Below, piece by piece: positions 22,720-30,734 of a DNA stretch of 30,734 nt; position 1 is the first letter of the stretch, and each line of letters starts with the position of its first letter. A program made the translations under genes and the position numbers. Source of the stretch: UBA1435 sp041663285 (GTDB lineage: Bacteria; Patescibacteriota; Microgenomatia; UBA12405); contig JBAZSP010000013.1 in the NCBI GenBank assembly GCA_041663285.1, forward strand, positions 1 to 30,734, in the 5' to 3' direction. The notes under the pieces were generated by a model, which was not told where the DNA came from, searched no databases, and saw only the letters and a list, made by a program, of their open reading frames with translations.

Positions 22720-23660
22720 TAGAATAAGGAAGTCTGGCCACTACTATTCTGTTTTTTGGATATGAGTTTCTGGTGATATTTCTTTTTGAGACGGGAAATT
22801 AAAGAGCGAAAGTTAAATGATTCAAAGACGGGGATAAGCTGCCGGGCACGGGAGGAGTTCCAGCGAGCGGAGGCGAGGGTGAAGCTAATAGGAATATTGT
22901 CAATTAAAGTGGCAAGTCTTTGGGACATATAGGCCGATTCTTTTCCGGATATTAATTTGTCGCGGAGGCTGCCTTTAATGTCGAAAAGATGACTATAAAT
23001 ATTATCCAGAGTTTGAAACTGACCCAAAAGGTCGGTCGCGGCTTTGGGGCCGACACCTTCGATGCCAGGGTAATTGTCGGAACTATCACCCATCAGAGCC
23101 TTTAGATCTATAACCTGGGAGGGAGAAACACCAAGACGCTCCTGAACTTCCTTGGGACCATAAAGAGAACTTTCAGAGAGGCCACGAATGGGCATAAAGA
23201 GGCTTACCTGATCCCCTACCAACTGCATAAGATCTTTGTCGCCGGTAATAATGGTAATTTGGGAAACAAACCTTTTTTTAGTTTTTGGGTGTACTTTTTT
23301 TAGTGATTTTTTAACAATAGTGGCAATAAGGTCATCGGCTTCATAGCCACCCATGGCGAAAGAGGAAATTTGGGCCTGACTTAGAGTGTCGGGCAAAAGA
23401 GGCAGCTGGGAGATTAAATCCCGGTCGGGAACTTTCCGTTTGGCACGGTAGCCGATAAACTCGGATTGGCGAAAAGTGGGGCCGGGAGAATCGAGGGCGA
23501 CGATAAGATAATCGGGTTTAAGCTGGTCAACAGCAGAAAGAAGCATGGAATAAAAGCCATAAATAGCGTTGACCGGCTGGCCATTGGAAGTTAAGGGAGG
23601 TATGGAATGATAAGCCCGATGGAGAACGGCGTGGGCGTCGACTATGAGGAGATGATTCAT
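22719..23660 (-). CDS. Stand-alone 5'-3' exonuclease (PolI N-domain type)
   Basis: A 313-aa protein matching only the 5' nuclease domain of DNA polymerase I. The metal-binding acids are seen as D8 (VDAHA), D57 (ALDSP), E107/D109/D110 (YEADDL), D141/D143 (TGDKD) and D192/D195 (GDSSDN), followed by the H3TH region PGIEGVGPKAA. It should remove RNA primers and flaps during replication and repair. The polymerase part is absent and must be encoded elsewhere. The tail after about residue 290 is basic. Upstream on - lies an ATCGTAAATC-type AT-rich repeat; the stop codon touches the IVP cassette. Confidence 0.95.
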   Translation of the reverse strand: MNHLLIVDAHAVLHRAYHSIPPLTSNGQPVNAIYGFYSMLLSAVDQLKPDYLIVALDSPGPTFRQSEFIGYRAKRKVPDRDLISQLPLLPDTLSQAQISSFAMGGYEADDLIATIVKKSLKKVHPKTKKRFVSQITIITGDKDLMQLVGDQVSLFMPIRGLSESSLYGPKEVQERLGVSPSQVIDLKALMGDSSDNYPGIEGVGPKAATDLLGQFQTLDNIYSHLFDIKGSLRDKLISGKESAYMSQRLATLIDNIPISFTLASARWNSSRARQLIPVFESFNFRSLISRLKKKYHQKLISKKQNSSGQTSLF

Positions 23661-23707
23661 GATTTATGATTTACGATATACGATTTTGGGGGAATTCTAT
23701 AGATGGA

Positions 23708-23926
23708 CTATTTATCAATTCTGGCGGCTTGTTTTAGAACTTCAGAAGATAAGGTGCGGGAGGCAGATAGAATTTCGATGCCGACAAGCCGGTTATCTTG
23801 GTCAAAATCTAAGTTAATAAAAGCTTTCCCTTCAGCCAGAACGGTTTTTTTGACTTCGCCAAAATTGATATTAGGTTTTAAGAAGATGTAGGCAGCGTCA
23901 ACTGATTTCTCGTAAGTAGTTTTCAT
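23708..23926 (-). CDS. DUF2283 family protein
   Basis: A 72-aa protein with the DUF2283 layout: YEKSVDAAYIFLKP near the start (usual DxxADALYI), then ENGVIL-like KAFINLDFDQDNRLVGIEIL and SASRTL. The function of the family is unknown; it is often found near toxin-antitoxin or mobile genes. It is transcribed in the same direction as the exonuclease, 47 nt upstream of it. No clear -10 at the 6-nt position. Confidence 0.85.
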   Translation of the reverse strand: MKTTYEKSVDAAYIFLKPNINFGEVKKTVLAEGKAFINLDFDQDNRLVGIEILSASRTLSSEVLKQAARIDK

Positions 23927-24059
23927 CGAAAAGTAAAATTATTTTAACATTTAGGTAGAAATAAAGATCAGAGCGGAAAAACTATAGAATTTTTAACCTG
24001 GTGGAGGTACTAAAAAATTAGAGTGGCGGAATGAAGAACGGCTGGGGTAAAATTGAAGG
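23927..24059. promoter_or_regulatory. Divergent promoter region of secretion operon
   Basis: 133 nt between DUF2283 (-) and the PrgI gene (+). TAAAAT at 24048-24053 lies exactly 6 nt before ATG 24060, so the secretion operon probably begins with a leaderless mRNA. No clear -35 was identified. Confidence 0.55.
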
Positions 24060-25025
24060 ATGGAGCAACATCCAATCCCACAACAAATATCATCCTACGA
24101 ATTCAAACTAGTAGGAGAGATGACGTTAAGGCAGTTTTTGAAGGCGGCGGGAGGGGTGGTACTAGCGGTTATGATTAATGCGTCAGGATTGGTTTTTTTT
24201 ATTAAATACCCATTGATGCTACTGTTTGGGGCTGGCGGGTTGGCTTTAGCATTTGTACCTTTTCAGGACAGACCATTGGAAACCTGGATAGCCGCCTTTT
24301 TTAAATCGATTTACTCACCAACCATATATACCTTCAAAAAAAGACCAGACAAAAACTGGCTGGACATAGACTTAACCAAGGTTTTGCCAACAAATGAAGA
24401 GGAGGACACCCCAGAGGAAAAGAGTGTAAAAAGTATTAAAAAGGTTAACGAATTTATTAATTCTTTGCCATCGGTACAGAGGGAAGAGCAGGAAAGAAAG
24501 GCCAGCGAAAAGGAAGATTTTGAAAATATTAAGATGGAGGACCTGGAGGTTGAAGCAGAGGAAAAGACAGAAGCCCAAATAAAAGATGAACGTCAGGCCG
24601 GACCAAAAGTAGACGAGGAGTTGAAACCGGTAATAAAGGAGGAGGCAAAACCAGCGGAAGAAAGGTGGAGTAGTGAAGCGAGTATGAAACTTAATCTAAG
24701 GTCCGAAAAACTTGAAGCAACCGGCGAAACAGTTTACGGAGAAATCCCGATGCCTGACATTCCGGAAGTAGCCAATATATTGGTGGGGATGGTGACGGGC
24801 AAAGACGGAAAAATAATTGAAGGGGCAATCGTAGAGGTAGAGGACGAAAACGGTAATCCAACCAGGGTACTAAAGACCAATGCTCTGGGGCAGTTCAGAA
24901 CCCTGTCGCCGCTGGCTAATGGAAAATACCTAATAATTACCGAGAAAGAAGGCCTGGACTTTAATAGGGTTGGAGTAGATCTGGGGGGACAAATTGTCAA
25001 ACCAATCAAAATAATAAGTTTATAG
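24060..25025 (+). CDS. PrgI-family T4SS protein with carboxypeptidase-regulatory-like domain
   Basis: A 321-aa protein. The N-terminal 95 residues are PrgI-like: two hydrophobic segments (about 28-47, 50-66) bounded by IPQQISSYEFKLVGEMT and LETWIAAFFKSIYSPT. The middle (100-215) is charged and probably disordered (Glu/Lys-rich). The C-terminus (about 238-321) resembles a carboxypeptidase regulatory-like/SpaA beta domain: GMVTGKDGKIIEGAIVEVED, then TNALGQFRTLSPLANGKYLI. PrgI proteins sit in the membrane part of Gram-positive type IV secretion systems, next to VirB4, as here. The beta domain would be exposed or bind a partner. First gene of the secretion operon. Confidence 0.88.
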   Translation: MEQHPIPQQISSYEFKLVGEMTLRQFLKAAGGVVLAVMINASGLVFFIKYPLMLLFGAGGLALAFVPFQDRPLETWIAAFFKSIYSPTIYTFKKRPDKNWLDIDLTKVLPTNEEEDTPEEKSVKSIKKVNEFINSLPSVQREEQERKASEKEDFENIKMEDLEVEAEEKTEAQIKDERQAGPKVDEELKPVIKEEAKPAEERWSSEASMKLNLRSEKLEATGETVYGEIPMPDIPEVANILVGMVTGKDGKIIEGAIVEVEDENGNPTRVLKTNALGQFRTLSPLANGKYLIITEKEGLDFNRVGVDLGGQIVKPIKIISL

Positions 25026-25046
25026 AAATATAAGTTATGATTAATT

Positions 25047-25760
25047 ATGCCAGTTGATCCTCTAAAGATAGCGATAAGAGGGAGTACGCAAGACCACCTG
25101 CCAATTGAGGACTTAATTGACGGAATAGTGCTTTTGAAAGACGGATCGTGTGCCATGATCTTGCAGCTGTCGTCGGTAAATTTTGATTTGTTATCGGAAA
25201 GAGAGCAAATGGCCTTGATCTATGCCTACGGTGGAATATTAAATTCCCTTAATTTTCCGATACAAATTATGATCCAGTCCACGGCTAAGGATGTAACGTC
25301 GTATTTGAGCAACCTGAAACAGGCTGGGGAAAAGCAGATTAACCCGATGCTAAAAGATAGAATTATTTCTTACAGGAGGTTCATTGAGGAGACAGTTAAA
25401 AAGAATGATGTGCTATCAAAGTCCTTTTACATAGTAGTCCCGTTTTCGCTTTTGGAACTAGGAATTAAGAGCGCACCGGCACAGGCCATGACGATTTTGC
25501 TACCCAGCATCAAGAGACCTGAAGCGGGGTTGCCATTTTCGAAGGAGTATATATTAGAAAAGGCGAAGGCGTCACTTGAGCCTAAGCGGGACCACCTGAT
25601 AAGATTATTTTCCCGGCTGGGTTTGGATATCAAGCCACTAAACACAAAAGAGCTGATTAATTTATTTTACCGGATTTACAACCAAGAGACGGCGGTTAAT
25701 GAAAAAGTCCAAAGCCTAAATTACAGCGCACCGCTGGTAACGGTGAAAAAACAACAATGA
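25047..25760 (+). CDS. VirB4/TraC N-terminal-like protein
   Basis: A 237-aa soluble protein, VirB4/TraC N-terminal-domain-like: LPIEDLIDGIVLLKDGSCAM near the start, YGGILNSLNFPIQIMIQS, then helical segments and FSRLGLDIKPLNTKELINLFY. It lacks Walker motifs. It stops with an ATGA overlap to the VirB4 ATPase start, so the two are translationally coupled. The VirB4 protein still has its own N-terminal domain, so this may be a second, ATPase-free paralogue rather than a simple split. TATGAT lies 5 nt before the ATG. Confidence 0.8.
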   Translation: MPVDPLKIAIRGSTQDHLPIEDLIDGIVLLKDGSCAMILQLSSVNFDLLSEREQMALIYAYGGILNSLNFPIQIMIQSTAKDVTSYLSNLKQAGEKQINPMLKDRIISYRRFIEETVKKNDVLSKSFYIVVPFSLLELGIKSAPAQAMTILLPSIKRPEAGLPFSKEYILEKAKASLEPKRDHLIRLFSRLGLDIKPLNTKELINLFYRIYNQETAVNEKVQSLNYSAPLVTVKKQQ

Positions 25761-28309
25761 AACTAAGCGATCTTTTTAACAAAAAAAAGGCCCCGGTGGC
25801 CGAAACGCCGGTAACCGAAGGGAGTAAGACGACCAAAGATGTCGGAGTAAAGCCATTTACCGAAGGCCTGGTGTCGACCAAAGATATTATTGCACCTTCC
25901 TCGCTGGAGGTGGATTTTGACAATGTCCGGATTGACTCAAAATATTATCGGACCTTGTTCGTGGTTGGATATCCCAGGTTTGTAGGAATTAATTGGCTGT
26001 CATCTTTGGTTAACTTTGACGCGTCGCTGACAGTGTCGATGTATATTTACCCGACTGACGGAAAGCAAATATTGGACGATTTGAGGCGAAAAATTGCCGA
26101 GATGGAGGCGGAAATTAATACCGATATCCAAAGGGGCCGGGTGGTTAATCCGACAACCCAAGCAAAACTAGAAGATGCACTCAATCTGCAGACCGACTTG
26201 GTAAAAGGGGAGGAAAGATTTTTCCAGTTCGGGCTGTACGTAACTATTTCGGCGATTTCGGTTCCGGAGCTTGACAGGATCACAAAAAACTTAGAGGCGG
26301 CTTTGGGGGCTTTAATGATAATCAGCAAAAAGGCGACGCTACAAATGGAGGATGGGTTTGCGACAACTATGCCGGTGTGCCTCGACAGAATTAAAGTAAC
26401 CAGAAACATGGACACGACATCGTTGGCCACCACTTTTCCTTTTGTGTCTTCTGACCTGTCGGACGATAAGGGAATTATGTTTGGAATTAATGAGCATAAT
26501 GGTAGCTTGGTGATATTTGACCGCTTTTCGATGCCAAACTACAACTCGGTGGTGTTTGCTACCGCCGGTGCCGGAAAATCATATTTAATTAAACTGGAAT
26601 CGATTAGATCCCTGATGATGGGAACAGAAATTATTGTAATTGACCCGGAAAACGAATACCGGGATTTGTGCTTGTCGGTGGGAGGCCAATATATTGCCTT
26701 CGGTTACGGAGAAGAGTCGAAAATTAACCCGTTTGACCTGTCGCTGGTGGAGGAAGAAGGAGAAAATGCACTGAACTCAAAAATTTTGAATTTGCACAAG
26801 TTACTGAAAATAATGATCGGAGAAATGGACCCGATAGAAGAGTCAATAATTGACAGGGCAGTAATGGACGCTTACAAAATGAAAGGAGTAACGCCGGATC
26901 CGGAAAGCCAGAAAAGGGAGCCGCCATTAATTGAGGATTTGTATAAATCGCTAATCGGAATGGAAGACCAGAAGGCGCAGACTTTGGCGGCCAGAATTGA
27001 AAAATATATTAAAGGGTCGTTTGCCGGGATTTTTAACCAAAAAACCAACGTTAACCTGACTAACAGCTTTGTGGTGTTTGGAATCAGGAACCTGGAAGAC
27101 GCGCTTAGGCCGGTGGCCATGCACATAATTCTCGACTATATCTGGACTATTGTTAAAAAGACGTTAAAAAAGAGGATTCTGGTGGTGGACGAGGCCTGGT
27201 ATTTGATGCAGTATGAGGACTCGGCGTCGTTTTTGAGAGGAATCGTTAAAAGAGGCAGGAAATACTATTTAGGAGTTACAACAATCACCCAAGATGTGGA
27301 TGACTTTTTACAAACTCCATACGGGAAAGAGATCGTAACCAACAGCTCAATTCAAATACTTTTAAAGCAACACACCGCTGCTATCGACCAAGTGGGAGAG
27401 GTATTTTATTTGTCGGAAGGAGAGAAGCAATTATTACTGTCGGCCGATAAGGGGGAAGGAATATTTTTTGCCGGACAAAACCATGTGGCTATCAGAGTGA
27501 TTGCTTCCGAAGAAGAGCATGACCTGATTACTTCGAACCCGGAAGAAACCCTGAAAAAAAGGGCGGCGGCGGCGGCTAAAAAGGGGTTGGACCAACCAAT
27601 CGGTGTTGGCGGAATAAAAGAGAAAATTAATGTTGGTGGTGGAGTAGCAACAACGCCCCAGGCGATAGCGGCCAAACCATTAACGAAGATAACTAAACCA
27701 GAAATCAAAGAGGTGGTAGCGGAGATACCCTTGAAGGCGGCAGAAACTCCCAAGGCAGAAGCCGCGGCCGAGCCAGCAATAAGTAAGGCCGACAACGAAA
27801 CAACCAGCGAGGAAATGCTGATGAGAAAAATAAAGGAGATGGAGGAGCAGGAAAAGAGAGAGCTGGAAGAACATGCAAAAAAAATGACGGAAGAAAAGGA
27901 AAAGGCAGAGAAGTTGCAAAATGAAAGAACGCTGCCTAAATACCAAGATTTGTTTAAAACCAGCCCGCTTGGTAAGTTGCCTCCATTACCGCCATTGCCA
28001 AAATTTGAACCACCTAGCAAACCGTTTGTACCGCCATTTAAACCAGAAGTGGTGGCAGCGAAAAAGGAGGATAAGGCTAAACCAATATTTGTTGACCAGA
28101 CCAAAGAAAAGGCAGTACCACAACCACCTCAACTGGCCAAGAAACCCCGACCGGAATTTGTTAATTTCGACCAACAGAAGGCGGAAGTAAAAGAACCGAA
28201 AACGGTTAGTGGTCAGTCTTCGGCGACAGCCAGTTCCCCGTCAAGTTCGAAACAAAATCAGAAAAACGAAGAGGCTAAAATGACTTACGATAAACTGTTT
28301 ACGAATTAG
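25757..28309 (+). CDS. VirB4-family secretion ATPase
   Basis: An 850-aa AAA+ ATPase of the VirB4/TraC/TraE type, which powers type IV secretion at the inner membrane. The N-terminal domain (about 40-235) precedes Walker A TAGAGKS (K274) and VIDPENEYRDL, Walker B VVDEAW (D478, E479) and the TTITQDVDDFL region. The tail (about 610-850) is unusual: Ala-rich, then a charged coiled coil (EMLMRKIKEMEEQEKRELEE), then Pro-rich (LPPLPPLPKFEPP), likely disordered and a binding platform. The start overlaps the previous stop (ATGA). Confidence 0.96.
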   Translation: MKLSDLFNKKKAPVAETPVTEGSKTTKDVGVKPFTEGLVSTKDIIAPSSLEVDFDNVRIDSKYYRTLFVVGYPRFVGINWLSSLVNFDASLTVSMYIYPTDGKQILDDLRRKIAEMEAEINTDIQRGRVVNPTTQAKLEDALNLQTDLVKGEERFFQFGLYVTISAISVPELDRITKNLEAALGALMIISKKATLQMEDGFATTMPVCLDRIKVTRNMDTTSLATTFPFVSSDLSDDKGIMFGINEHNGSLVIFDRFSMPNYNSVVFATAGAGKSYLIKLESIRSLMMGTEIIVIDPENEYRDLCLSVGGQYIAFGYGEESKINPFDLSLVEEEGENALNSKILNLHKLLKIMIGEMDPIEESIIDRAVMDAYKMKGVTPDPESQKREPPLIEDLYKSLIGMEDQKAQTLAARIEKYIKGSFAGIFNQKTNVNLTNSFVVFGIRNLEDALRPVAMHIILDYIWTIVKKTLKKRILVVDEAWYLMQYEDSASFLRGIVKRGRKYYLGVTTITQDVDDFLQTPYGKEIVTNSSIQILLKQHTAAIDQVGEVFYLSEGEKQLLLSADKGEGIFFAGQNHVAIRVIASEEEHDLITSNPEETLKKRAAAAAKKGLDQPIGVGGIKEKINVGGGVATTPQAIAAKPLTKITKPEIKEVVAEIPLKAAETPKAEAAAEPAISKADNETTSEEMLMRKIKEMEEQEKRELEEHAKKMTEEKEKAEKLQNERTLPKYQDLFKTSPLGKLPPLPPLPKFEPPSKPFVPPFKPEVVAAKKEDKAKPIFVDQTKEKAVPQPPQLAKKPRPEFVNFDQQKAEVKEPKTVSGQSSATASSPSSSKQNQKNEEAKMTYDKLFTN

Positions 28310-28322
28310 AGCTTGTTGACGC

Positions 28323-28339
28323 TATAATTAAGCATAATG
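28323..28339 (+). promoter_or_regulatory. TATAAT near start of large secretion-linked gene
   Basis: TATAAT at 28323-28328, 8 nt before ATG 28337, predicts a leader of 0-2 nt. It sits in the 27-nt gap after the VirB4 stop. Confidence 0.5.
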
Positions 28340-30734
28340 GCAGCGGAAACAGTGTTAATCCAAAGTGAGATAGGATCAATCGAGGAGCTAAGGGAGGCGG
28401 TTGGGAGTCTGGTAGAAAAGGGCTGGGCTATCAATAAAGATGTGGCTTTGGCCAGATTAATCAGGAATCTAAAAAGGGATACCGGAATCGATTTGGGGGA
28501 GGGGTTTGATTTTAGCTTGCCGGGCTCATCTAGAATTGTAGCCTTAAAATTGGGCCGAATCAGAGATACCAGCATAATTGGAGTATTAAATAACTGGCTA
28601 ACCAACAATGCCGGTGGGGCGGTTGAGGAACCGGGCAAAGAATTTGAAAGCAGAGCTTTGTCGGCAAGCGAAATTGAGCTATTGCTGGAGAACTATGAAG
28701 CAGGATTGAGAGCAGGTAACGATCCGGAACGGGCGGTGAGAGAAATTGTACAAAGAGGACAGATCAAGGCTTCTGAAGGAGAAATCAGAACTTTAATTGA
28801 CAGGGCAAGATTAGTACGAGACGAGGTGGTGGCAAAACTCGAAGGAACGGTAGAGCCAGGGAAGGCAGAAGTAATTGCAGTGGAAACGGCGAAAGCAGAA
28901 TTGCTGGCAGAAGAAAGAGTCAATCAACTAGCGGAGGCTGGGAGGATACCGAAAGAGAAGGCGGAAATAATGGCGAGGGAAGCCGGTGAGGCAATAGTAG
29001 ATCGGGTTATTTTGGAGTTAAGTTCAGAAAAAACTACAGAGAGAAAAGAGTTCAAGCCGGTGGTGGGAGACGGAAAAAAGACGGTGGTGGATGAGATGAT
29101 AGAAGAGATTGTGACAGAAGGGCAGGCAGCCGTTGTCGTTAAGGCGGAGGCGAGGGCAGAAGCAAGAGATATCGCAGCGGAGGCGCTCGAAAGACTGAAA
29201 AGAGAAAATATTGGGCCGACAGTAGCCGGAAGAGAAGAGGCGATAAGGAGAGTGCTTGAAACCGGAGCGTACACAGCCATAGCAGCAAACCCCGTCATGG
29301 CAAGCATCGGGGAAAAGATGACTGAGGCGATTTCAAATAGAGAATTACCGAGAGAAGCAAAGATGGGTCAGAATAGGGAAAAACAAGATACTGCCCAAGA
29401 GAAGATCGAAAGGATGATAAAGGTGGCAGGGCCGATGGCTACCAGAGTGGCTGTAAGCCCAGAAGCTCAAGAGATGATTACCAAAGCGGTGGATTATGTA
29501 ATGGAGGAAGGCGGGAAAGACACGGCAGTAGAAAGAAAACTGGCGGTAGCTCAAATTATTGGCCAACTGGAAAAAGCCGGAGCGGCGACAGGAACAAAAG
29601 AGGCCGACAGGGCAGGGTTGGCAGTGGTATTGAGAAGGAAGCTGGATGAAGAAATTGAAAGTAGACAGATGGAACTAGTAGATAGCGGAAAGGCAGAAAC
29701 TGCAATCAGGGAGGGAGCACTAGAAGTTGAGGCTGGGGCGGAGAGATTTATAAGAAATAATTGGCCTGAAGTAATGCACTTAAGAGGAATAACGATTACT
29801 GAGAGTCTTGAGGAAAGTTTTGGAAGACAAGAAACACCGGAGGCGATAAAGGCAGTCAGGGACTACGCTACTCAAGTAGCCAAATTAACGGAAGGGGTAA
29901 CGGCATTTGACAGCTTGGGATTACCAAGTTATCAACAATTCTTGGATAGGGGCGGATCGGAACAGGATTATACCCGTCTCAAAGTTTTGGTGGGAATGAT
30001 GGGAATGGACAAAGAGCAATTTGGCCGCTGGGTGGAGACATATATGGCTTCCCGGATGGCATTGACGGAGCAAGGAGTGGAGATTCCGTACCGGGAAAAC
30101 AACCAGGTGCTGGCGACAGAAGAGTTGATGAACTTGTGGCGGAATGATAACGAGTTTAAAGAGCTACTAGGAAGGGCACAGGGCTTGGTTAGTTTAGGTA
30201 ATTACGGCGGGATTTGGGGTAAAATTGCCGGGACCGTGGACGGATGGACCGGGGGGAGATTCTCGGGCTTTTTGGGACAGGTGTCGGGATTAAGAAGTCA
30301 GGCGTTTGATTATTTGGGAAAACAGGTAACGAATGAATTTATGAGGAGTTCTTTGGCAGTATTGGGAAAAGAAGGATTGCAACAAGGGCTGAAAACTATA
30401 TTAAAAGGAGTGCTGGCGGGAGGGGTTAAGGCTGGTGCAGGGGCTGCAGCCAGTGTGGCGGGAGGAACAGCGGCAGGAGTGGCCGGCGGAGCTGCGGCCG
30501 GGGCAGCAGCAGGGACGGCAGTGATGCCGGTGGTGGGAACAATACTTGGAGCCATAGCCGGGTTTTTGGGCCAGAAAGTTATTGGCAGGTTAATGTCGTT
30601 TTTTGGATTAGGAAAACTAAAAGATGCCTTGGCCAAGGTACCGGGAGGATTGCTGGGAGCCGGGGTGGCGGCGGCTTCGGCAGTGATTATGTTGCCAACT
30701 TTATTGGTGGGAGCAGCGGTGGCACCAGCGTTTA
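28337..30734 (+). CDS. Very large secretion-linked protein, truncated by window
   Basis: The frame is open from ATG 28337 to the window end (799 codons, no stop seen). Residues 1-480 are highly charged, Glu/Ala/Arg-rich and helical, likely coiled coil. Residues about 480-690 look like a folded segment (RDYATQVAKLTEGVTAFDSL). Residues about 692-745 are Gly/Ala-rich with repeated GxxxG spacing, a glycine-zipper-like stretch. Residues about 770-799 start another hydrophobic segment. The position after VirB4 suggests a VirB6-like or pore/substrate protein; this is inference. TATAAT at 28323-28328 lies 8 nt before the ATG, so the gene may have its own promoter. Confidence 0.85.
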   Translation, partial: MAAETVLIQSEIGSIEELREAVGSLVEKGWAINKDVALARLIRNLKRDTGIDLGEGFDFSLPGSSRIVALKLGRIRDTSIIGVLNNWLTNNAGGAVEEPGKEFESRALSASEIELLLENYEAGLRAGNDPERAVREIVQRGQIKASEGEIRTLIDRARLVRDEVVAKLEGTVEPGKAEVIAVETAKAELLAEERVNQLAEAGRIPKEKAEIMAREAGEAIVDRVILELSSEKTTERKEFKPVVGDGKKTVVDEMIEEIVTEGQAAVVVKAEARAEARDIAAEALERLKRENIGPTVAGREEAIRRVLETGAYTAIAANPVMASIGEKMTEAISNRELPREAKMGQNREKQDTAQEKIERMIKVAGPMATRVAVSPEAQEMITKAVDYVMEEGGKDTAVERKLAVAQIIGQLEKAGAATGTKEADRAGLAVVLRRKLDEEIESRQMELVDSGKAETAIREGALEVEAGAERFIRNNWPEVMHLRGITITESLEESFGRQETPEAIKAVRDYATQVAKLTEGVTAFDSLGLPSYQQFLDRGGSEQDYTRLKVLVGMMGMDKEQFGRWVETYMASRMALTEQGVEIPYRENNQVLATEELMNLWRNDNEFKELLGRAQGLVSLGNYGGIWGKIAGTVDGWTGGRFSGFLGQVSGLRSQAFDYLGKQVTNEFMRSSLAVLGKEGLQQGLKTILKGVLAGGVKAGAGAAASVAGGTAAGVAGGAAAGAAAGTAVMPVVGTILGAIAGFLGQKVIGRLMSFFGLGKLKDALAKVPGGLLGAGVAAASAVIMLPTLLVGAAVAPAF

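Noticed and set aside
27406..28104. 232-codon frame opposite the VirB4 tail
   Set aside because: It is the mirror of an Ala/Glu/Lys-rich coding region, which commonly leaves the antisense frame open.
1..30734. tRNA, rRNA, CRISPR or transposase genes
   Set aside because: No T-loop GGTTCGAATCC-type motif in a cloverleaf context, no rRNA text, no repeat-spacer array and no transposase-like protein was seen by eye; a covariance search would be needed to exclude small RNAs.

Overview
The window reads as a genomic fragment of a Patescibacteria/CPR bacterium, probably in or near Microgenomates. The supporting signs are compact and often overlapping genes, many unrecognised small membrane and secreted proteins, a stand-alone 5'-3' exonuclease, a PrgI/VirB4-type secretion locus, and very few Shine-Dalgarno sequences. 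TGA is used as a stop (for example trxB), so the Gracilibacteria/Absconditabacteria recoding is excluded. The taxonomic call is inference from gene content. A run of 10 Ns at 6615-6624 is a scaffold join of unknown true length.

Layout. 1-2200: small CPR-type hypotheticals, including a CxxC membrane protein. 2311-4810: a soluble triple-PAS histidine kinase and an OmpR-type response regulator, tail to tail. 4811-5300: stacked hairpins and a 58-residue small gene. 5302-6144: an exported trypsin-like serine protease without PDZ. 6363-8917: rubrerythrin (broken by the assembly gap), an ECF sigma factor translationally coupled to it, a membrane protein that may be its anti-sigma factor, then a convergent secreted protein and lipoprotein. 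8977-9867: a PAP2 phosphatase and a DgkA-type kinase, convergent with a 75-nt coding overlap, both plausibly acting on lipid carriers. 9886-10764: mutM. 10797-14324: an unrecognised protein, a divergent CCA/poly(A)-polymerase-type nucleotidyltransferase and a P-loop ATPase fused to a winged helix.

14421-18272 encodes a 1283-residue surface protein: gingipain-type C25 protease, NHL propeller and about 60-residue tandem repeats. A membrane-domain-only ABC exporter protein lies upstream. 19402-21020 holds a divergent pair, a membrane protein and thioredoxin reductase. 21035-23926 holds a GT4 glycosyltransferase interrupted by palindromic elements, a four-helix-bundle (23S IVS-type) gene framed by inverted repeats, the exonuclease and a DUF2283 protein. 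24060-30734 is a type IV secretion-like operon: PrgI fusion, small VirB4/TraC-like protein, VirB4 ATPase and a very large protein with glycine-zipper and membrane segments that runs off the right edge.

The most general signal is the start architecture. On both strands, at genes of unrelated function, a -10 hexamer (TANAAT-like, sometimes with an upstream TGn) sits about 6 nt before the ATG or GTG. This predicts widespread leaderless transcription. The second theme is small repeats inside genes: palindromic elements read in frame in the glycosyltransferase, and a low-complexity insert with a hairpin in trxB. No tRNA, rRNA, CRISPR array or transposase was found.
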